A stretch of DNA of 64,000 bases from positions 1,054,001 through 1,118,000 of the forward strand of contig NZ_JAOEFC010000001.1 of the NCBI RefSeq assembly GCF_025421715.1, written 5' to 3'. The notes beneath the pieces are model-generated. The model searched no databases and was not told where the DNA came from. It saw only the letters and a list, made by a program, of their open reading frames with translations. Numbering within the stretch: the first letter of the stretch is position 1; every line of letters starts with the position of its first letter. This DNA comes from Microbacterium festucae. Lineage in GTDB: Bacteria; Actinomycetota; Actinomycetes; Actinomycetales; Microbacteriaceae. A program made the translations under genes and the position numbers. Positions 43,834-54,290 of the stretch are shown piece after piece.

Positions 43834-44907
43834 ATGAGCACAACGGTCCCCTCGCGGCCCGGCGCCCGGGGCGCCGTCGATACCTCCAGCGCCCGCACGC
43901 GCGAGTCGCTCGCGCTCGGCGTGGGCGCCGTGGCGTTCGTGGTCGCCGCGCTGGCCGCGCTCGCGGTGTTCCGGTTCTCCAGCGCCCCCATCGGCGGGCC
44001 CGGCTCGATCGGCCAGTTCGCCGCGCTCGCCGGCGCCGTCGCGGCGATGCTCGCCTTCGCCGCCGGCCGCTACGTCACCCGCGACCGGGGGCGCCCCGTC
44101 GCCGCGCTCGAGGTCTTCGACGTGGCCGCGCTCGCCCTCGCCCACGGCATCATCGCCCTGCTCGCCTGGACGCTGCTGACGGTGATCATGGAGGAGTCCT
44201 TCATCGGCGCGGAGGTGTTCGCCCTGCCGCTGCTGGCGCTGGCGGGGGCCGTCGCCGCCGTCACCGCCTACGCCGCGTTCCTTTCGGCGACCCGCATCGA
44301 TCTGTCGCTGCTGGCGACGATCCTCGCCGTCTTCCTCGTGCTCGGCGTGATCGCCAGCATGCTCACCGCCACCGATCCGCAGTGGTGGAAGATGAACCTC
44401 TCGGCGCTGGGGATGACCGACGACCTCTCCGCGTTCGCGTTCAACCTCACCCTCATCGTCGCCGGCGCGCTGGTGACCACCCTCGCCCGGTACGCCACGA
44501 CGGGCGTGCCCTCGTCGCATCCGCGCGGCGCGCGCAACGTGCGGCTGTGCCTGATCATCGTCGGGGTGTTCCTGGCGTGCGTGGGCATCTTCCACGTCGA
44601 CGTGCACTTCTGGATCCACAACACCGTGGCCACCGGCATGGTCGCCGCCTTCGCCGTCGCGGCCATCCGGATGCGGGTGTGGATCCCCGGCATCCCGCGC
44701 GGCTTCGTCGTGCTGGGCTGGGTGTTCCTCGCCGTGATCGTCGTGCTCGGGGTGCTGTTCGGCGTCGGCTACTACACGCTGACGGCCGTCGAGCTCGTCG
44801 CGGGCCTGCTGATCTTCTCCTGGATCATCCTGTTCATCCGCAGCGCCGCCGCCCTGCAGACCGACACCGACGACGTGGCCCGCCCGGAGGGTAGCCTGAC
44901 GGCGTGA
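43834..44907 (+). CDS. DUF998-like integral membrane protein
   Basis: 357 residues, about eight or nine membrane helices (ESLALGVGAVAFVVAALAAL, IGQFAALAGAVAAMLAFAAG and so on), with ALGMTDDLSAFAFNLTLIVAG and a conserved FHVDVHFWIHNTVATGMVAA His/Asp-containing segment typical of DUF998 proteins. Function unknown. ATG 43834 is preferred over GTG 43825. Its stop overlaps the GTG of the AI-2E-type gene by four bases, so the two are cotranscribed. Confidence 0.75.
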   Translation: MSTTVPSRPGARGAVDTSSARTRESLALGVGAVAFVVAALAALAVFRFSSAPIGGPGSIGQFAALAGAVAAMLAFAAGRYVTRDRGRPVAALEVFDVAALALAHGIIALLAWTLLTVIMEESFIGAEVFALPLLALAGAVAAVTAYAAFLSATRIDLSLLATILAVFLVLGVIASMLTATDPQWWKMNLSALGMTDDLSAFAFNLTLIVAGALVTTLARYATTGVPSSHPRGARNVRLCLIIVGVFLACVGIFHVDVHFWIHNTVATGMVAAFAVAAIRMRVWIPGIPRGFVVLGWVFLAVIVVLGVLFGVGYYTLTAVELVAGLLIFSWIILFIRSAAALQTDTDDVARPEGSLTA

Positions 44908-46001
44908 AGCGCACCGCCCCGCAGCCCGCCCCCACGCCGCCGCCGGCCCTGTCGCCGACGACCCGCATCCTCATCGGGCTGGCCGCCGCGGTGGTCGTGC
45001 TCGTCGGTCTCTGGCTGGCGCGCGAGATCGTCGGACCGCTCGCCCTGGCGGCGGTCATCGTGATCATCTGCCACCCGGTGCGCCATCCGCTCGAGCGGCG
45101 CGGGTGGCCGCGCTGGCTCGCGACGACCGCGGTCATCGTCGTCGCCTACGTCGTGCTGGCGGCCATGGCCGCGCTGCTGGTCTACGCCGGCGGGGCGTTC
45201 GTGCGCCTCGTGCGCGAGTCGGCCGGCGACCTGCGGGCCACCGGCGACGCGGTCGTCGGCTGGCTGGCGACCCTCGGGCTCACCGATGAGGCCTCGGATG
45301 CCGTCGGCTCGCTGCTGGACCCCACCGCGATCGTGGGCTACGCCACTTCGCTCGGCGGCGCCGCGCTCAACGTGCTCACCGCGTTCTTCTTCGTGCTCGC
45401 CTACGTCATCTTCATGGCCGCCGACGGGGCCCGCTACGCACGGGCGACGGCGACGTTCGGCGCCCGGGTGCGACCGGCGGTCGGCCGCTTCCAGGCGTTC
45501 AACCGCGGTGTGCGCCGCTACTACATCGTCAACGCGAGCTTCGGCGCCGTCGTCGCCATCGTCGACGGGCTGGCGCTGTGGGCGCTGCAGATCCCGATCC
45601 CCGGGGTGTGGGCGATCCTCGCCTTCGTCACCAACTTCATCCCCAACATCGGCTTCGTGATCGGCCTCGTGCCGCCGGCGCTGCTGGCGCTCGTCGTGGG
45701 CGGCTGGCCGCTGATGCTGGCCGTCATCGCCATCTACTGCGTCGTCAACGTCACGCTGCAGGTGATGGTGCAGCCGAAGTTCGTCAGCGACGCGGTCGAC
45801 CTCAGCCTCACCCTGAGCTTCTTCTCGGTGATCTTCTGGACGTTCGTGATCGGGCCGCTGGGGGCGATCCTGTCGATCCCGCTCACCCTGCTCGTGCGCG
45901 CCCTCATCCTCGAGGGCGACCCCGGGGCGTGGTGGCTGCGGTGGCTGTCGGGCGACCGGCAGGCGCGGCCGCCGGCTGAGGTCAGCGCGGATCGATCCTG
46001 A
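44904..46001 (+). CDS. AI-2E transporter family (PerM-like) membrane protein
   Basis: 365 residues from GTG 44904, with about seven membrane helices and the family region PGVWAILAFVTNFIPNIGFVIG, then LVVGGWPLMLAVIAIYCVVN and QPKFVSDAVDLSLTLSFFSVIFW. Members export varied small molecules or ions; the AI-2 role of the namesake does not carry over. The last 20 bases overlap the end of a convergent gene. Confidence 0.9.
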   Translation: MKRTAPQPAPTPPPALSPTTRILIGLAAAVVVLVGLWLAREIVGPLALAAVIVIICHPVRHPLERRGWPRWLATTAVIVVAYVVLAAMAALLVYAGGAFVRLVRESAGDLRATGDAVVGWLATLGLTDEASDAVGSLLDPTAIVGYATSLGGAALNVLTAFFFVLAYVIFMAADGARYARATATFGARVRPAVGRFQAFNRGVRRYYIVNASFGAVVAIVDGLALWALQIPIPGVWAILAFVTNFIPNIGFVIGLVPPALLALVVGGWPLMLAVIAIYCVVNVTLQVMVQPKFVSDAVDLSLTLSFFSVIFWTFVIGPLGAILSIPLTLLVRALILEGDPGAWWLRWLSGDRQARPPAEVSADRS

Positions 46002-46593
46002 GCACGGTCGGCGACTCGCCCACGGTGAGGTCGTCGGCCAGGCGCAGCGACCGCGCGATCTCGTCGACGGCGCCGATCACGGTGCCGAACCGCTCCCGGT
46101 CGCCGCACACCGCCGTGACGGTGACCAGGTGCGTGCCGGTGTCCCACGTGTAGGTGGCGAACGGCGGGGTGCGCCCGTCGGGGGCGATCGCCATCACGAG
46201 CTTCTCGCCGGTGCCCAGGTGGGTGTTGCGGAAGTCCTCGGTGTCGTCGTACTCGATCGGCATCGTCGCCCGGGCGGCGCGCAGCTGCGGGGTGGCCTGC
46301 TGCACCTGCGCCATGACCACCAGCAGCGACGGGTCGTCCTTCCACACCCACACCAGCACGCGGCCGTCGGCCTTGCGCATGAGCAGCGGCGCGGCCTGGC
46401 TCATCGCCCAGGCCGCGAACCCGCCGCCGGGGCGGGGCGCGCCGGCCTCGCCCGCGGCGGCACCGCCCATGCCGCGGGCCTGGGAGAGCAGCATCCGGAT
46501 GGCGGCTTTGCGATGGCGTCGTCCGCGCAGGCCCAGCGAACCGGTCACCGGCACCCAGCGCGACGGGTCGGCGTCGGCGGTCAGTCGAGTCAT
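45982..46593 (-). CDS. Protein of unknown function (203 aa)
   Basis: A soluble, strand-rich protein: RVLVWVWKDDPSLLVVMAQVQQ, IEYDDTEDFRNTHLGTGEKLVM, ATYTWDTGTHLVTVTAVCGDRERF, then VIGAVDEIARSLRL. The N terminus is basic (LRGRRHRKAAIRMLLSQARG). No family recognised. Its 3' end overlaps that of the convergent AI-2E-type gene by 20 bases, an unusually tight arrangement. Confidence 0.75.
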   Translation of the reverse strand: MTRLTADADPSRWVPVTGSLGLRGRRHRKAAIRMLLSQARGMGGAAAGEAGAPRPGGGFAAWAMSQAAPLLMRKADGRVLVWVWKDDPSLLVVMAQVQQATPQLRAARATMPIEYDDTEDFRNTHLGTGEKLVMAIAPDGRTPPFATYTWDTGTHLVTVTAVCGDRERFGTVIGAVDEIARSLRLADDLTVGESPTVLRIDPR

Positions 46594-46757
46594 GCCCTCA
46601 GGGTAGACACCCGCCCCGAGCCGCGGCTGAGTGCACGCCGCCGATCCGCATAGCCCTGGCGCGACGTCGGGGTGTCGCGAACGCGCTCGGGTAGAGTTGG
46701 CCGGACCCGACACCCACCCCCGTCGAGCACGCCGCAGAGATAGGCAGCCACCATCCC

Positions 46758-47972
46758 GTGACTCCCACCGCGACCCCCGAGCCCTCCGCCCCCGGCGAGC
46801 ATCGCCCCCTGACCATCGTCATGGCGGCCGACACGTTCGCCCCCGACGTGAACGGCGCGGCCCGCTTCGCCGAACGCCTGGCCGCCGGCCTCGCCGCGCG
46901 CGGCCACGACGTGCACGTCGTGACCCCGAGCGTCAAGCACTCCCAGCACGGCACCTTCACCGAGGTGATCGAAGAGGTGCCGCTCACCGTGCACCGCCTC
47001 CCCGGCGTGCGCTGGTACCCGCACGACTGGCTCCGCTTCGTCTGGCCGTGGCGCAGCAAGCACTACGCGCGCAAGGTGCTCGACGAGGTGAAGCCCGACG
47101 TCGTGCACAGCCAGTCGCACATCGTCATCGGCCGCGGTCTCACCCGCATCGCCACTCAGCGCGGCATCCCGGTCGTGGCGACCAACCACGTCATGGCCGA
47201 GAACATCCTCGACTTCACGACCCTCCCGCCCCTGCTCGACAAGGTCGTCGTCAAGCTCGCCTGGGAAGACGCCAAGCGCACCTTCGACATGTCGCGCGCC
47301 GTGACCACGCCCACCCGCAAGGCGGCGGAGTTCCTCGAGGCGACGATCGACATCCAGGGCGTCATCCCCATCAGCTGCGGCATCGACAAGCGCAACTACA
47401 CCCCCGACCTCACCCCGCGCCCGCACTCGCGGGTGCTGTTCGTGGGGCGCCTGACGACCGAGAAGCACGTCGAGGTCGTGCTGCAGGCCGTCGCCCGGCT
47501 CGCCCCCGAGCTGCCCGACATCACGTTCGACATCGTCGGCGGCGGCGACCAGCGCCGCAACCTCGAGCAGTGGACCCAGAAGCTCGGCCTCACCGACCGT
47601 GTCACCTTCCACGGCCGCGTCGACGAGGCGGCCCTGCGGGCCTCCTACTCCAAGGCGGATGTCTTCGCGATCGCCTCGATCGCCGAGCTGCAGTCGATCG
47701 TGACGATGGAGGCCATGGCATCCGGTCTCCCCGTCGTCGGAGCCGACGCCGTGGCCCTGCCCCACCTCATCCGCGACGGCGAGAACGGCTACCTGTTCGA
47801 GCCCGGCAATGTCGACGACCTCGCCGACAAGCTGCGCCGCGTGCTCACGGCATCCCCCGAGGACTATCTGCGCATGCAGGAGGCGTCGCTGCGCGGCGTC
47901 GAGATGCACGACATCGAGAAGACGCTCGACACGTTCGAGAAGCTCTACCGCGGTGAGCCGATCGGAAGCTGA
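46758..47972 (+). CDS. GT4-family glycosyltransferase (mannosyltransferase-like)
   Basis: 404 residues, GT-B fold: N-terminal MAADTFAPDVNGAARFAERLAAGL with the donor-independent Gly loop, LPGVRWYPHDWLRF, and the C-terminal nucleotide-sugar domain VLFVGRLTTEKHVEVVLQAV, IVGGGDQR, and the EX7E motif in ELQSIVTMEAMASGLPVVG. The pattern is like actinobacterial GDP-mannose-dependent enzymes (PimB-like or glycolipid mannosyltransferases), which build cell-envelope lipids. Donor and acceptor remain inferred. GTG start 46758. The next glycosyltransferase starts two bases after its stop. Confidence 0.88.
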   Translation: MTPTATPEPSAPGEHRPLTIVMAADTFAPDVNGAARFAERLAAGLAARGHDVHVVTPSVKHSQHGTFTEVIEEVPLTVHRLPGVRWYPHDWLRFVWPWRSKHYARKVLDEVKPDVVHSQSHIVIGRGLTRIATQRGIPVVATNHVMAENILDFTTLPPLLDKVVVKLAWEDAKRTFDMSRAVTTPTRKAAEFLEATIDIQGVIPISCGIDKRNYTPDLTPRPHSRVLFVGRLTTEKHVEVVLQAVARLAPELPDITFDIVGGGDQRRNLEQWTQKLGLTDRVTFHGRVDEAALRASYSKADVFAIASIAELQSIVTMEAMASGLPVVGADAVALPHLIRDGENGYLFEPGNVDDLADKLRRVLTASPEDYLRMQEASLRGVEMHDIEKTLDTFEKLYRGEPIGS

Positions 47973-47973
47973 C

Positions 47974-49053
47974 ATGCGGCTGCTGTTCGACGCGCGCTAC
48001 ATCCGCTGGGAGTTCCACGACGGCATCAGCCGCTACTCGGCGGAGCTGGCCGCGGCCGTGGCCGCCGAGGCGCCCGCCCGCGGCGTGCAGGTGGTGTTCC
48101 TCGTCTTCGACGACCGGCAGGTGCCGCTGCTGCCGGCCGGCGCGAAGGTGCACAAGATCCACGCGCCCACCGCCGCGCGCGAGCCGCTGACCGCGCTCCT
48201 GCTCAACCGGCTGCGCCCCGACGTCGTCTTCTCGCCGATGCAGACCATCGGCTCGCTGGGGCGCCGGTTCCGGCTGATCCTCACCCTGCACGACACGATC
48301 TACTACCGGCACCGCACTCCGCCGCGCGACCTGCCCTGGTACGTGCGCGTCGGCTGGCGCCTGTTCCACCTGTCGTACGTGCCGCAGCGCCTCACGCTCA
48401 ACGCGGCCGACATCGTCGCGACGGTCTCCGAGACCTCGGCCGCCCAGTTCGCCGAGGTGCGGCTGACCCGGCGCCCCGTCGTCGTGGTCCCCAACGCCCC
48501 GCAGCAGCTCGGCGCCTACGGCGTCACCGTCGAGCCGGGCGCGCAGAACCTCGTCTACATGGGCTCGTTCATGCCCTATAAGAACGTCGAGATCCTGGCG
48601 CGCGCGATGCGGCTGCTGCCCGGCCGCACCCTGCACCTGCTCTCGCGCATCACGCCCGAGCGGCGTGCCGAGTTCACGCAGCTCGCCGGCGACGGCAGCG
48701 TCGTGTTCCACGACGGCGTCACGGATGCCGCGTACGCCGCCGCCCTCGCCGACCGCGCCGTGCTCGTCTCGACGAGCCTCGACGAGGGCTACGGGCTGCC
48801 GCTGGCCGAAGCGCTCGCGTTGGGGGTTCCGGCCGTGGTCACCGACATGCCGATCTTCCGCGAGGTCGCCGGCGACGGTGCGCTCTACGTCGACCCGCAG
48901 TCGCCCGAGGCCGTCGCCGGGGCCGTGCGCTCGCTCGACGACCCCGCCCGCCGGGCCGACGTGGTCGCCGCCGGCACCGCGCACATCGCCCGCTTCACCT
49001 GGGCCCGCTCCGCCGGCATCCTCCTCGACGCCGTCGCCTCCCTCGCCCGCTGA
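47974..49053 (+). CDS. GT4-family glycosyltransferase
   Basis: 359 residues. Starts MRLLFDARYIRWEFHDGISRYS, continues VVFSPMQTIGSLGRRFRLILTLHD and NAADIVATVSETSAAQ, with the donor domain NLVYMGSFMPYKNVEILARAM and EX7E motif EGYGLPLAEALALGVPAV. Mannosyltransferases of glycan synthesis share this layout. Directly coupled to the upstream glycosyltransferase, so the two probably act in one envelope glycan or glycolipid pathway. Confidence 0.88.
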   Translation: MRLLFDARYIRWEFHDGISRYSAELAAAVAAEAPARGVQVVFLVFDDRQVPLLPAGAKVHKIHAPTAAREPLTALLLNRLRPDVVFSPMQTIGSLGRRFRLILTLHDTIYYRHRTPPRDLPWYVRVGWRLFHLSYVPQRLTLNAADIVATVSETSAAQFAEVRLTRRPVVVVPNAPQQLGAYGVTVEPGAQNLVYMGSFMPYKNVEILARAMRLLPGRTLHLLSRITPERRAEFTQLAGDGSVVFHDGVTDAAYAAALADRAVLVSTSLDEGYGLPLAEALALGVPAVVTDMPIFREVAGDGALYVDPQSPEAVAGAVRSLDDPARRADVVAAGTAHIARFTWARSAGILLDAVASLAR

Positions 49054-49157
49054 CCCGCCGGGGTGGTGGGGTGCGGCCGCCGGGGCGGGTCAGCTCGCGG
49101 GGGTAGGGCTTCCGCCCCCGCCCGCCGGTGCGCGCCCCGGGGCTCCCCCCGACCCGC

Positions 49158-49214
49158 CGAGTGTCCAAGACACGCGGCATCGTGCCCGCGGCATCCGCGT
49201 GTCTTGGACAATCG
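49158..49214. repeat. GAGTGTCCAAGACACGC inverted repeat, copy two
   Basis: Left arm CGAGTGTCCAAGACACGCGG (49158-49177), right arm CCGCGTGTCTTGGACAATCG (49195-49214), one mismatch, 17-base loop. The same family as 31666. Confidence 0.88.
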
Positions 49215-49330
49215 ACCGGGGTGGATGCCGGGGCGACCGGGGCGGGAGCGGTGGGGGCCGACGGTGGTGATGTGTGTCCGGGCTCGTGGCGCTGGGCCCT
49301 GGCTCGCACCCTGAGTCTCGCCCCGACCGC

Positions 49331-49387
49331 CGAGTGTCCAAGACACGCGGCATCGTGCCCGCGGCATCCGCGTGTCTTGGACACTCG
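49331..49387. repeat. GAGTGTCCAAGACACGC inverted repeat, copy three
   Basis: Left arm 49331-49350 and right arm 49368-49387, perfect 20-base arms, and the same 17-base loop (CATCGTGCCCGCGGCAT) as copy two. The 402-base convergent spacer 49054-49455 holds these two hairpins and G-rich filler, and no gene is seen in it. Confidence 0.9.
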
Positions 49388-49455
49388 GCAGGGGGAAGCT
49401 CGACCGGGCGGCACTCGGCGGGACCCAGAGGCAGACCCGCGTGCGGGGGCGGGGG

Positions 49456-49575
49456 TCAGGGGAGGCGGGTGGGGTCGGTGGGGATGCGGCGGTAGCCGTC
49501 GGTGGAGAGTGCGCGAACCGTGCTGACGGCCGCGACACCCGCGAGCAGCAGGGTGAGGACGATGACGGTGATCAT
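49456..49575 (-). CDS. 39-residue membrane microprotein
   Basis: ATG 49575 to TGA 49456 gives MITVIVLTLLLAGVAAVSTV followed by a short polar tail with DGYRRIPTDPTRLP. One membrane helix at the very start, positive-rich inside tail, G/C-ending codons throughout, and a start located in a divergent promoter that carries a perfect palindrome. No homologous family is known to me. It is more gene-like than any other short frame in the area, but proof of expression is lacking. Confidence 0.65.
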   Translation of the reverse strand: MITVIVLTLLLAGVAAVSTVRALSTDGYRRIPTDPTRLP

Positions 49576-49602
49576 GGCAGAAACGCTACGCACGCACTCC
49601 GA

Positions 49603-49618
49603 CTGCCACGAGTGGCAG
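49603..49618. promoter_or_regulatory. Perfect palindromic operator in the microprotein-GlxA spacer
   Basis: CTGCCAC, GA, GTGGCAG in the 71-base divergent spacer, with a further CTGCC at 49620 and 49642. Probably bound by the AraC/GlxA-type regulator and controlling both directions. Confidence 0.6.
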
Positions 49619-49646
49619 GACTGCCGCTTCGTGTAGGATTCCTGCC

Positions 49647-50615
49647 ATGAAGACTGTCGCGTGCATCGTGCAGCCCGGGTTCGCGCCGTTCGAGTTCGGC
49701 CTCGCGTGCGAGGCGTTCGGGCTCGACCGCAGCGACGACGGCATCCCGAACTTCGACTTCCGCATCGTCACGCCCGACCCCGGTGCCGTCGAGAGCAACA
49801 TGCGCTTCTCGATCAACGTCGCCGACGACCTCGCCTTCGCCGACGAGGCCGACCTCGTCGTGGTGACCCCGATCCCGCGCTCGGCGTGGGATCACGTCGA
49901 CGAGCGGGTGTGCGAGGTCATCCGGCGCGCGGTGGACCGCGGCGCCTGGGTGCTGACGGTGTGCAGCGGATCGTTCGCGGTGGCCGCCGCGGGCGTGCTC
50001 GACGGCCGGCGCGCGACCACGCACTGGCGGTATGCGGCGACGATGGCGCGCATGTATCCGACGATCGACGTCGACCCCGACGTGCTCTACGTGCAGGACG
50101 GCCGCATCATCACGAGCGCCGGCACCGCCGCCGGCATCGACGCGTGCCTGCACCTGCTGCGGCTCGAGCTGGGGGCCGAGATGACCAACCAGATCGCGCG
50201 GCGCATGGTGGTGCCGCCGCAGCGCGACGGCGGGCAGGCGCAGTTCATCGCCGCACCGCTGCCGGTGTCGACCTCGCTGTCGCTCGCGCCGGTGACCGAC
50301 TGGATGCTCGAGAACCTCGGCCTCGACCTCTCGGTCGAGCAGCTGGCCGTGCGCGCCCACATGTCGCCGCGCACGTTCGCCCGCCGGTTCAAGGCCGACT
50401 ACGGCACGACGCCGGCGGCCTGGCTGGCGCGCCAGCGCATCATCCACGCCCAGCGGATGCTGGAGCAGACCGACCTGGGACTGGATGCCGTCGCCCACGC
50501 CTCCGGCTTCGGCTCGGCCGCCGTGCTGCGGCAGAACTTCTCCCGCACCCTGGGGCTCACCCCCACCGCCTACCGCGCGCGGTTCACCTGCGCGGTCGCG
50601 GAGCCCGCCGCCTGA
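49647..50615 (+). CDS. GlxA-type AraC family regulator (DJ-1/PfpI domain)
   Basis: 322 residues. Residues 1-170 are a class I glutamine-amidotransferase-like domain (VACIVQPGFAPFEFGLACEAFGL, LTVCSGSFAVAAAGVLDGRRAT with the nucleophile-elbow Cys, THWRYAATMARMYP). Residues 225-315 carry two AraC helix-turn-helix motifs (LSVEQLAVRAHMSPRTFARRFK and LDAVAHASGFGSAAVLRQNFSR). GlxA-type proteins regulate varied catabolic or stress genes with unknown ligands. It ends six bases from the next leftward gene. Confidence 0.93.
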   Translation: MKTVACIVQPGFAPFEFGLACEAFGLDRSDDGIPNFDFRIVTPDPGAVESNMRFSINVADDLAFADEADLVVVTPIPRSAWDHVDERVCEVIRRAVDRGAWVLTVCSGSFAVAAAGVLDGRRATTHWRYAATMARMYPTIDVDPDVLYVQDGRIITSAGTAAGIDACLHLLRLELGAEMTNQIARRMVVPPQRDGGQAQFIAAPLPVSTSLSLAPVTDWMLENLGLDLSVEQLAVRAHMSPRTFARRFKADYGTTPAAWLARQRIIHAQRMLEQTDLGLDAVAHASGFGSAAVLRQNFSRTLGLTPTAYRARFTCAVAEPAA

Positions 50616-50620
50616 TCACC

Positions 50621-51130
50621 TCAGTGCACGATCGCCTTCAGCAGCGCCATCAGCGCGCCGAAGCCGGCGGTGGTGGCCGCGCCGAGCAGGCGCACCGCCA
50701 TCGGCGCTCCGCGGCGACGGAAGGCGACGTAGCCGAGCACTCCGAGGATCGCGACGCACGACCACAGGGCCACCCAGCCCGCCAGCGCGTCGGGCACGAC
50801 GCGGAGCGTGCCCAGCAGCAGCAGCGCGCAGGGGAGGAGCGCGGCCACGAGCAGTCCCATCGAGTCGCGCACGGCGGCGCGCAGCGAGTCGCGGATGCCG
50901 ATGGTGCGGCCCTCGTGCACCCCGTGCCGGGCGACGGCGCCGGCATAGACGTGGGCCAGCCAGAACACCAGCACCGTGAAGACCACGACGGTCAGCACAT
51001 CGAGCGAGCTCGACGCGTGCAGGCTCGCCACCACGATGAGGCCGGCGACCAGCAGCACGCCGTAGATCGCCTGCTCGGTGGCGAAGGCGGCATAGAGCGA
51101 CCGGCCGCGGCGTCGCAGTTCAGCATCCAC
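50621..51130 (-). CDS. Small integral membrane protein of unknown function
   Basis: 169 residues from GTG 51130, with four predicted helices (AIYGVLLVAGLIVVASL, LTVVVFTVLVFWLAHVYAGA, SMGLLVAALLPCALLLLGTL, LAGWVALWSCVAILGVLGYVAF) and a basic C-terminal part. No family recognised with certainty. It is divergent from clpB, so its upstream region holds the HAIR site, and heat-shock influence on it is possible. An earlier ATG at 51211 would sit inside that site. Confidence 0.7.
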   Translation of the reverse strand: MDAELRRRGRSLYAAFATEQAIYGVLLVAGLIVVASLHASSSLDVLTVVVFTVLVFWLAHVYAGAVARHGVHEGRTIGIRDSLRAAVRDSMGLLVAALLPCALLLLGTLRVVPDALAGWVALWSCVAILGVLGYVAFRRRGAPMAVRLLGAATTAGFGALMALLKAIVH

Positions 51131-51191
51131 AGCACGACGGTAACAGGCCGGTCGGATGCCTCGTTGCCGCGGCATCCGGTGTGCTGGTAAA

Positions 51192-51212
51192 CTTGAGTCA
51201 AGCAGGCTCAAC
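51192..51212. promoter_or_regulatory. HAIR operator upstream of clpB
   Basis: CTTGAGT, seven bases, GCTCAAC: the left half is the exact HAIR consensus and the right half fits at five of seven. Sits 30 bases before the clpB ATG. HspR from 19607 is the expected repressor. Confidence 0.85.
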
Positions 51213-51241
51213 TTTGAGCCGAGAGATTTTCAGGAGAACGA

Positions 51242-53404
<2,163 letters not shown>

Positions 53405-53414
53405 GGTGGCGCGC

Positions 53415-54269
53415 ATGCCTCCCCCCTCCCACGCTGCGGGCCCCGTGCGTGCGCTGGCGATGTCCAGCCACCCGGGGCCCACACTCGTCGTGACCGCCCT
53501 GTCGGTCATCCTGGGGGTCTCGGCGGGGCTGGATGCCGGCCGGCTGGCGCTCCTGGCCGTCGCCGTGCTGGCGGGTCAGCTGTCGGTCGGGTGGTCCAAC
53601 GACGCGATGGACGCGCGGCGCGACACCGCCGTGGGCCGCACCGACAAGCCCATCGCCCGCGGCGAGGTGTCGGCGCGCACCGTGTGGATCGCGGCGGCCG
53701 TGTCGGTCGCGGCGGCCCTCGCCCTGTCGGCACCGCTCGGGGCCGGGATGCTCGTCGCGCACGCGGTGGCCCTGGCATCCGCGTGGAGTTACAACCTCGT
53801 GCTCAAGCGCACCGCGATCTCGGTGGTGCCGTTCATCGTGAGCTTCGGGCTGTTCCCCTCGCTCGCGACGCTGTCGCTGCCCGCTCCCGCGCTCGCCGCG
53901 CCCTGGGCGTCGGTGGCGGGGGCGGCGCTCGGCGTGGCCGTGCACCTGACCAACGTGCTGCCCGACCTCGACGACGATGCCGCGACGGGCGTGCGCGGAC
54001 TGCCGCACCGGCTCGGCGCGACGGCCTCGGCGGTCATCGCGTTCGCCGCAGTCGAGGCCGGCGCGCTCGCGGTGCTGCTCGGACCGGTGATTGCCGGTGC
54101 GCCGGTGGCGGTGGCCGGTGCCGTGGGGTTCGCACTGGTGACGGCGCTCGCCGGGGTGGGACTCGTGCGCGCGCTGCGCGGCGCCGACCGCACCGTCTTC
54201 CGTCTCGTGATGGCGGCGGCGCTCCTGCTGGCGCTGCAGCTGGCGGCCACCGGGGTGAGCGTGGCCTGA
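53415..54269 (+). CDS. UbiA-family prenyltransferase-like membrane protein
   Basis: 284 residues, about eight helices. First Asp motif NDAMDARRD after helix two, with DKPIARGEVS following, and a second Asp-rich region NVLPDLDDDAATGVRGLP. Both diphosphate-binding motifs of UbiA enzymes are present. It would prenylate an aromatic or lipid acceptor in the membrane. It begins ten bases after clpB but faces the type III polyketide operon, whose product could be its acceptor. ATG 53415 is chosen. Confidence 0.85.
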   Translation: MPPPSHAAGPVRALAMSSHPGPTLVVTALSVILGVSAGLDAGRLALLAVAVLAGQLSVGWSNDAMDARRDTAVGRTDKPIARGEVSARTVWIAAAVSVAAALALSAPLGAGMLVAHAVALASAWSYNLVLKRTAISVVPFIVSFGLFPSLATLSLPAPALAAPWASVAGAALGVAVHLTNVLPDLDDDAATGVRGLPHRLGATASAVIAFAAVEAGALAVLLGPVIAGAPVAVAGAVGFALVTALAGVGLVRALRGADRTVFRLVMAAALLLALQLAATGVSVA

Positions 54270-54290
54270 GCCGGGCGGACCCGCTCCCGG

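Noticed and set aside
49054..49455. A short coding gene in the spacer after the second glycosyltransferase.
   Set aside because: All open frames cross the inverted repeats and lack ribosome sites.
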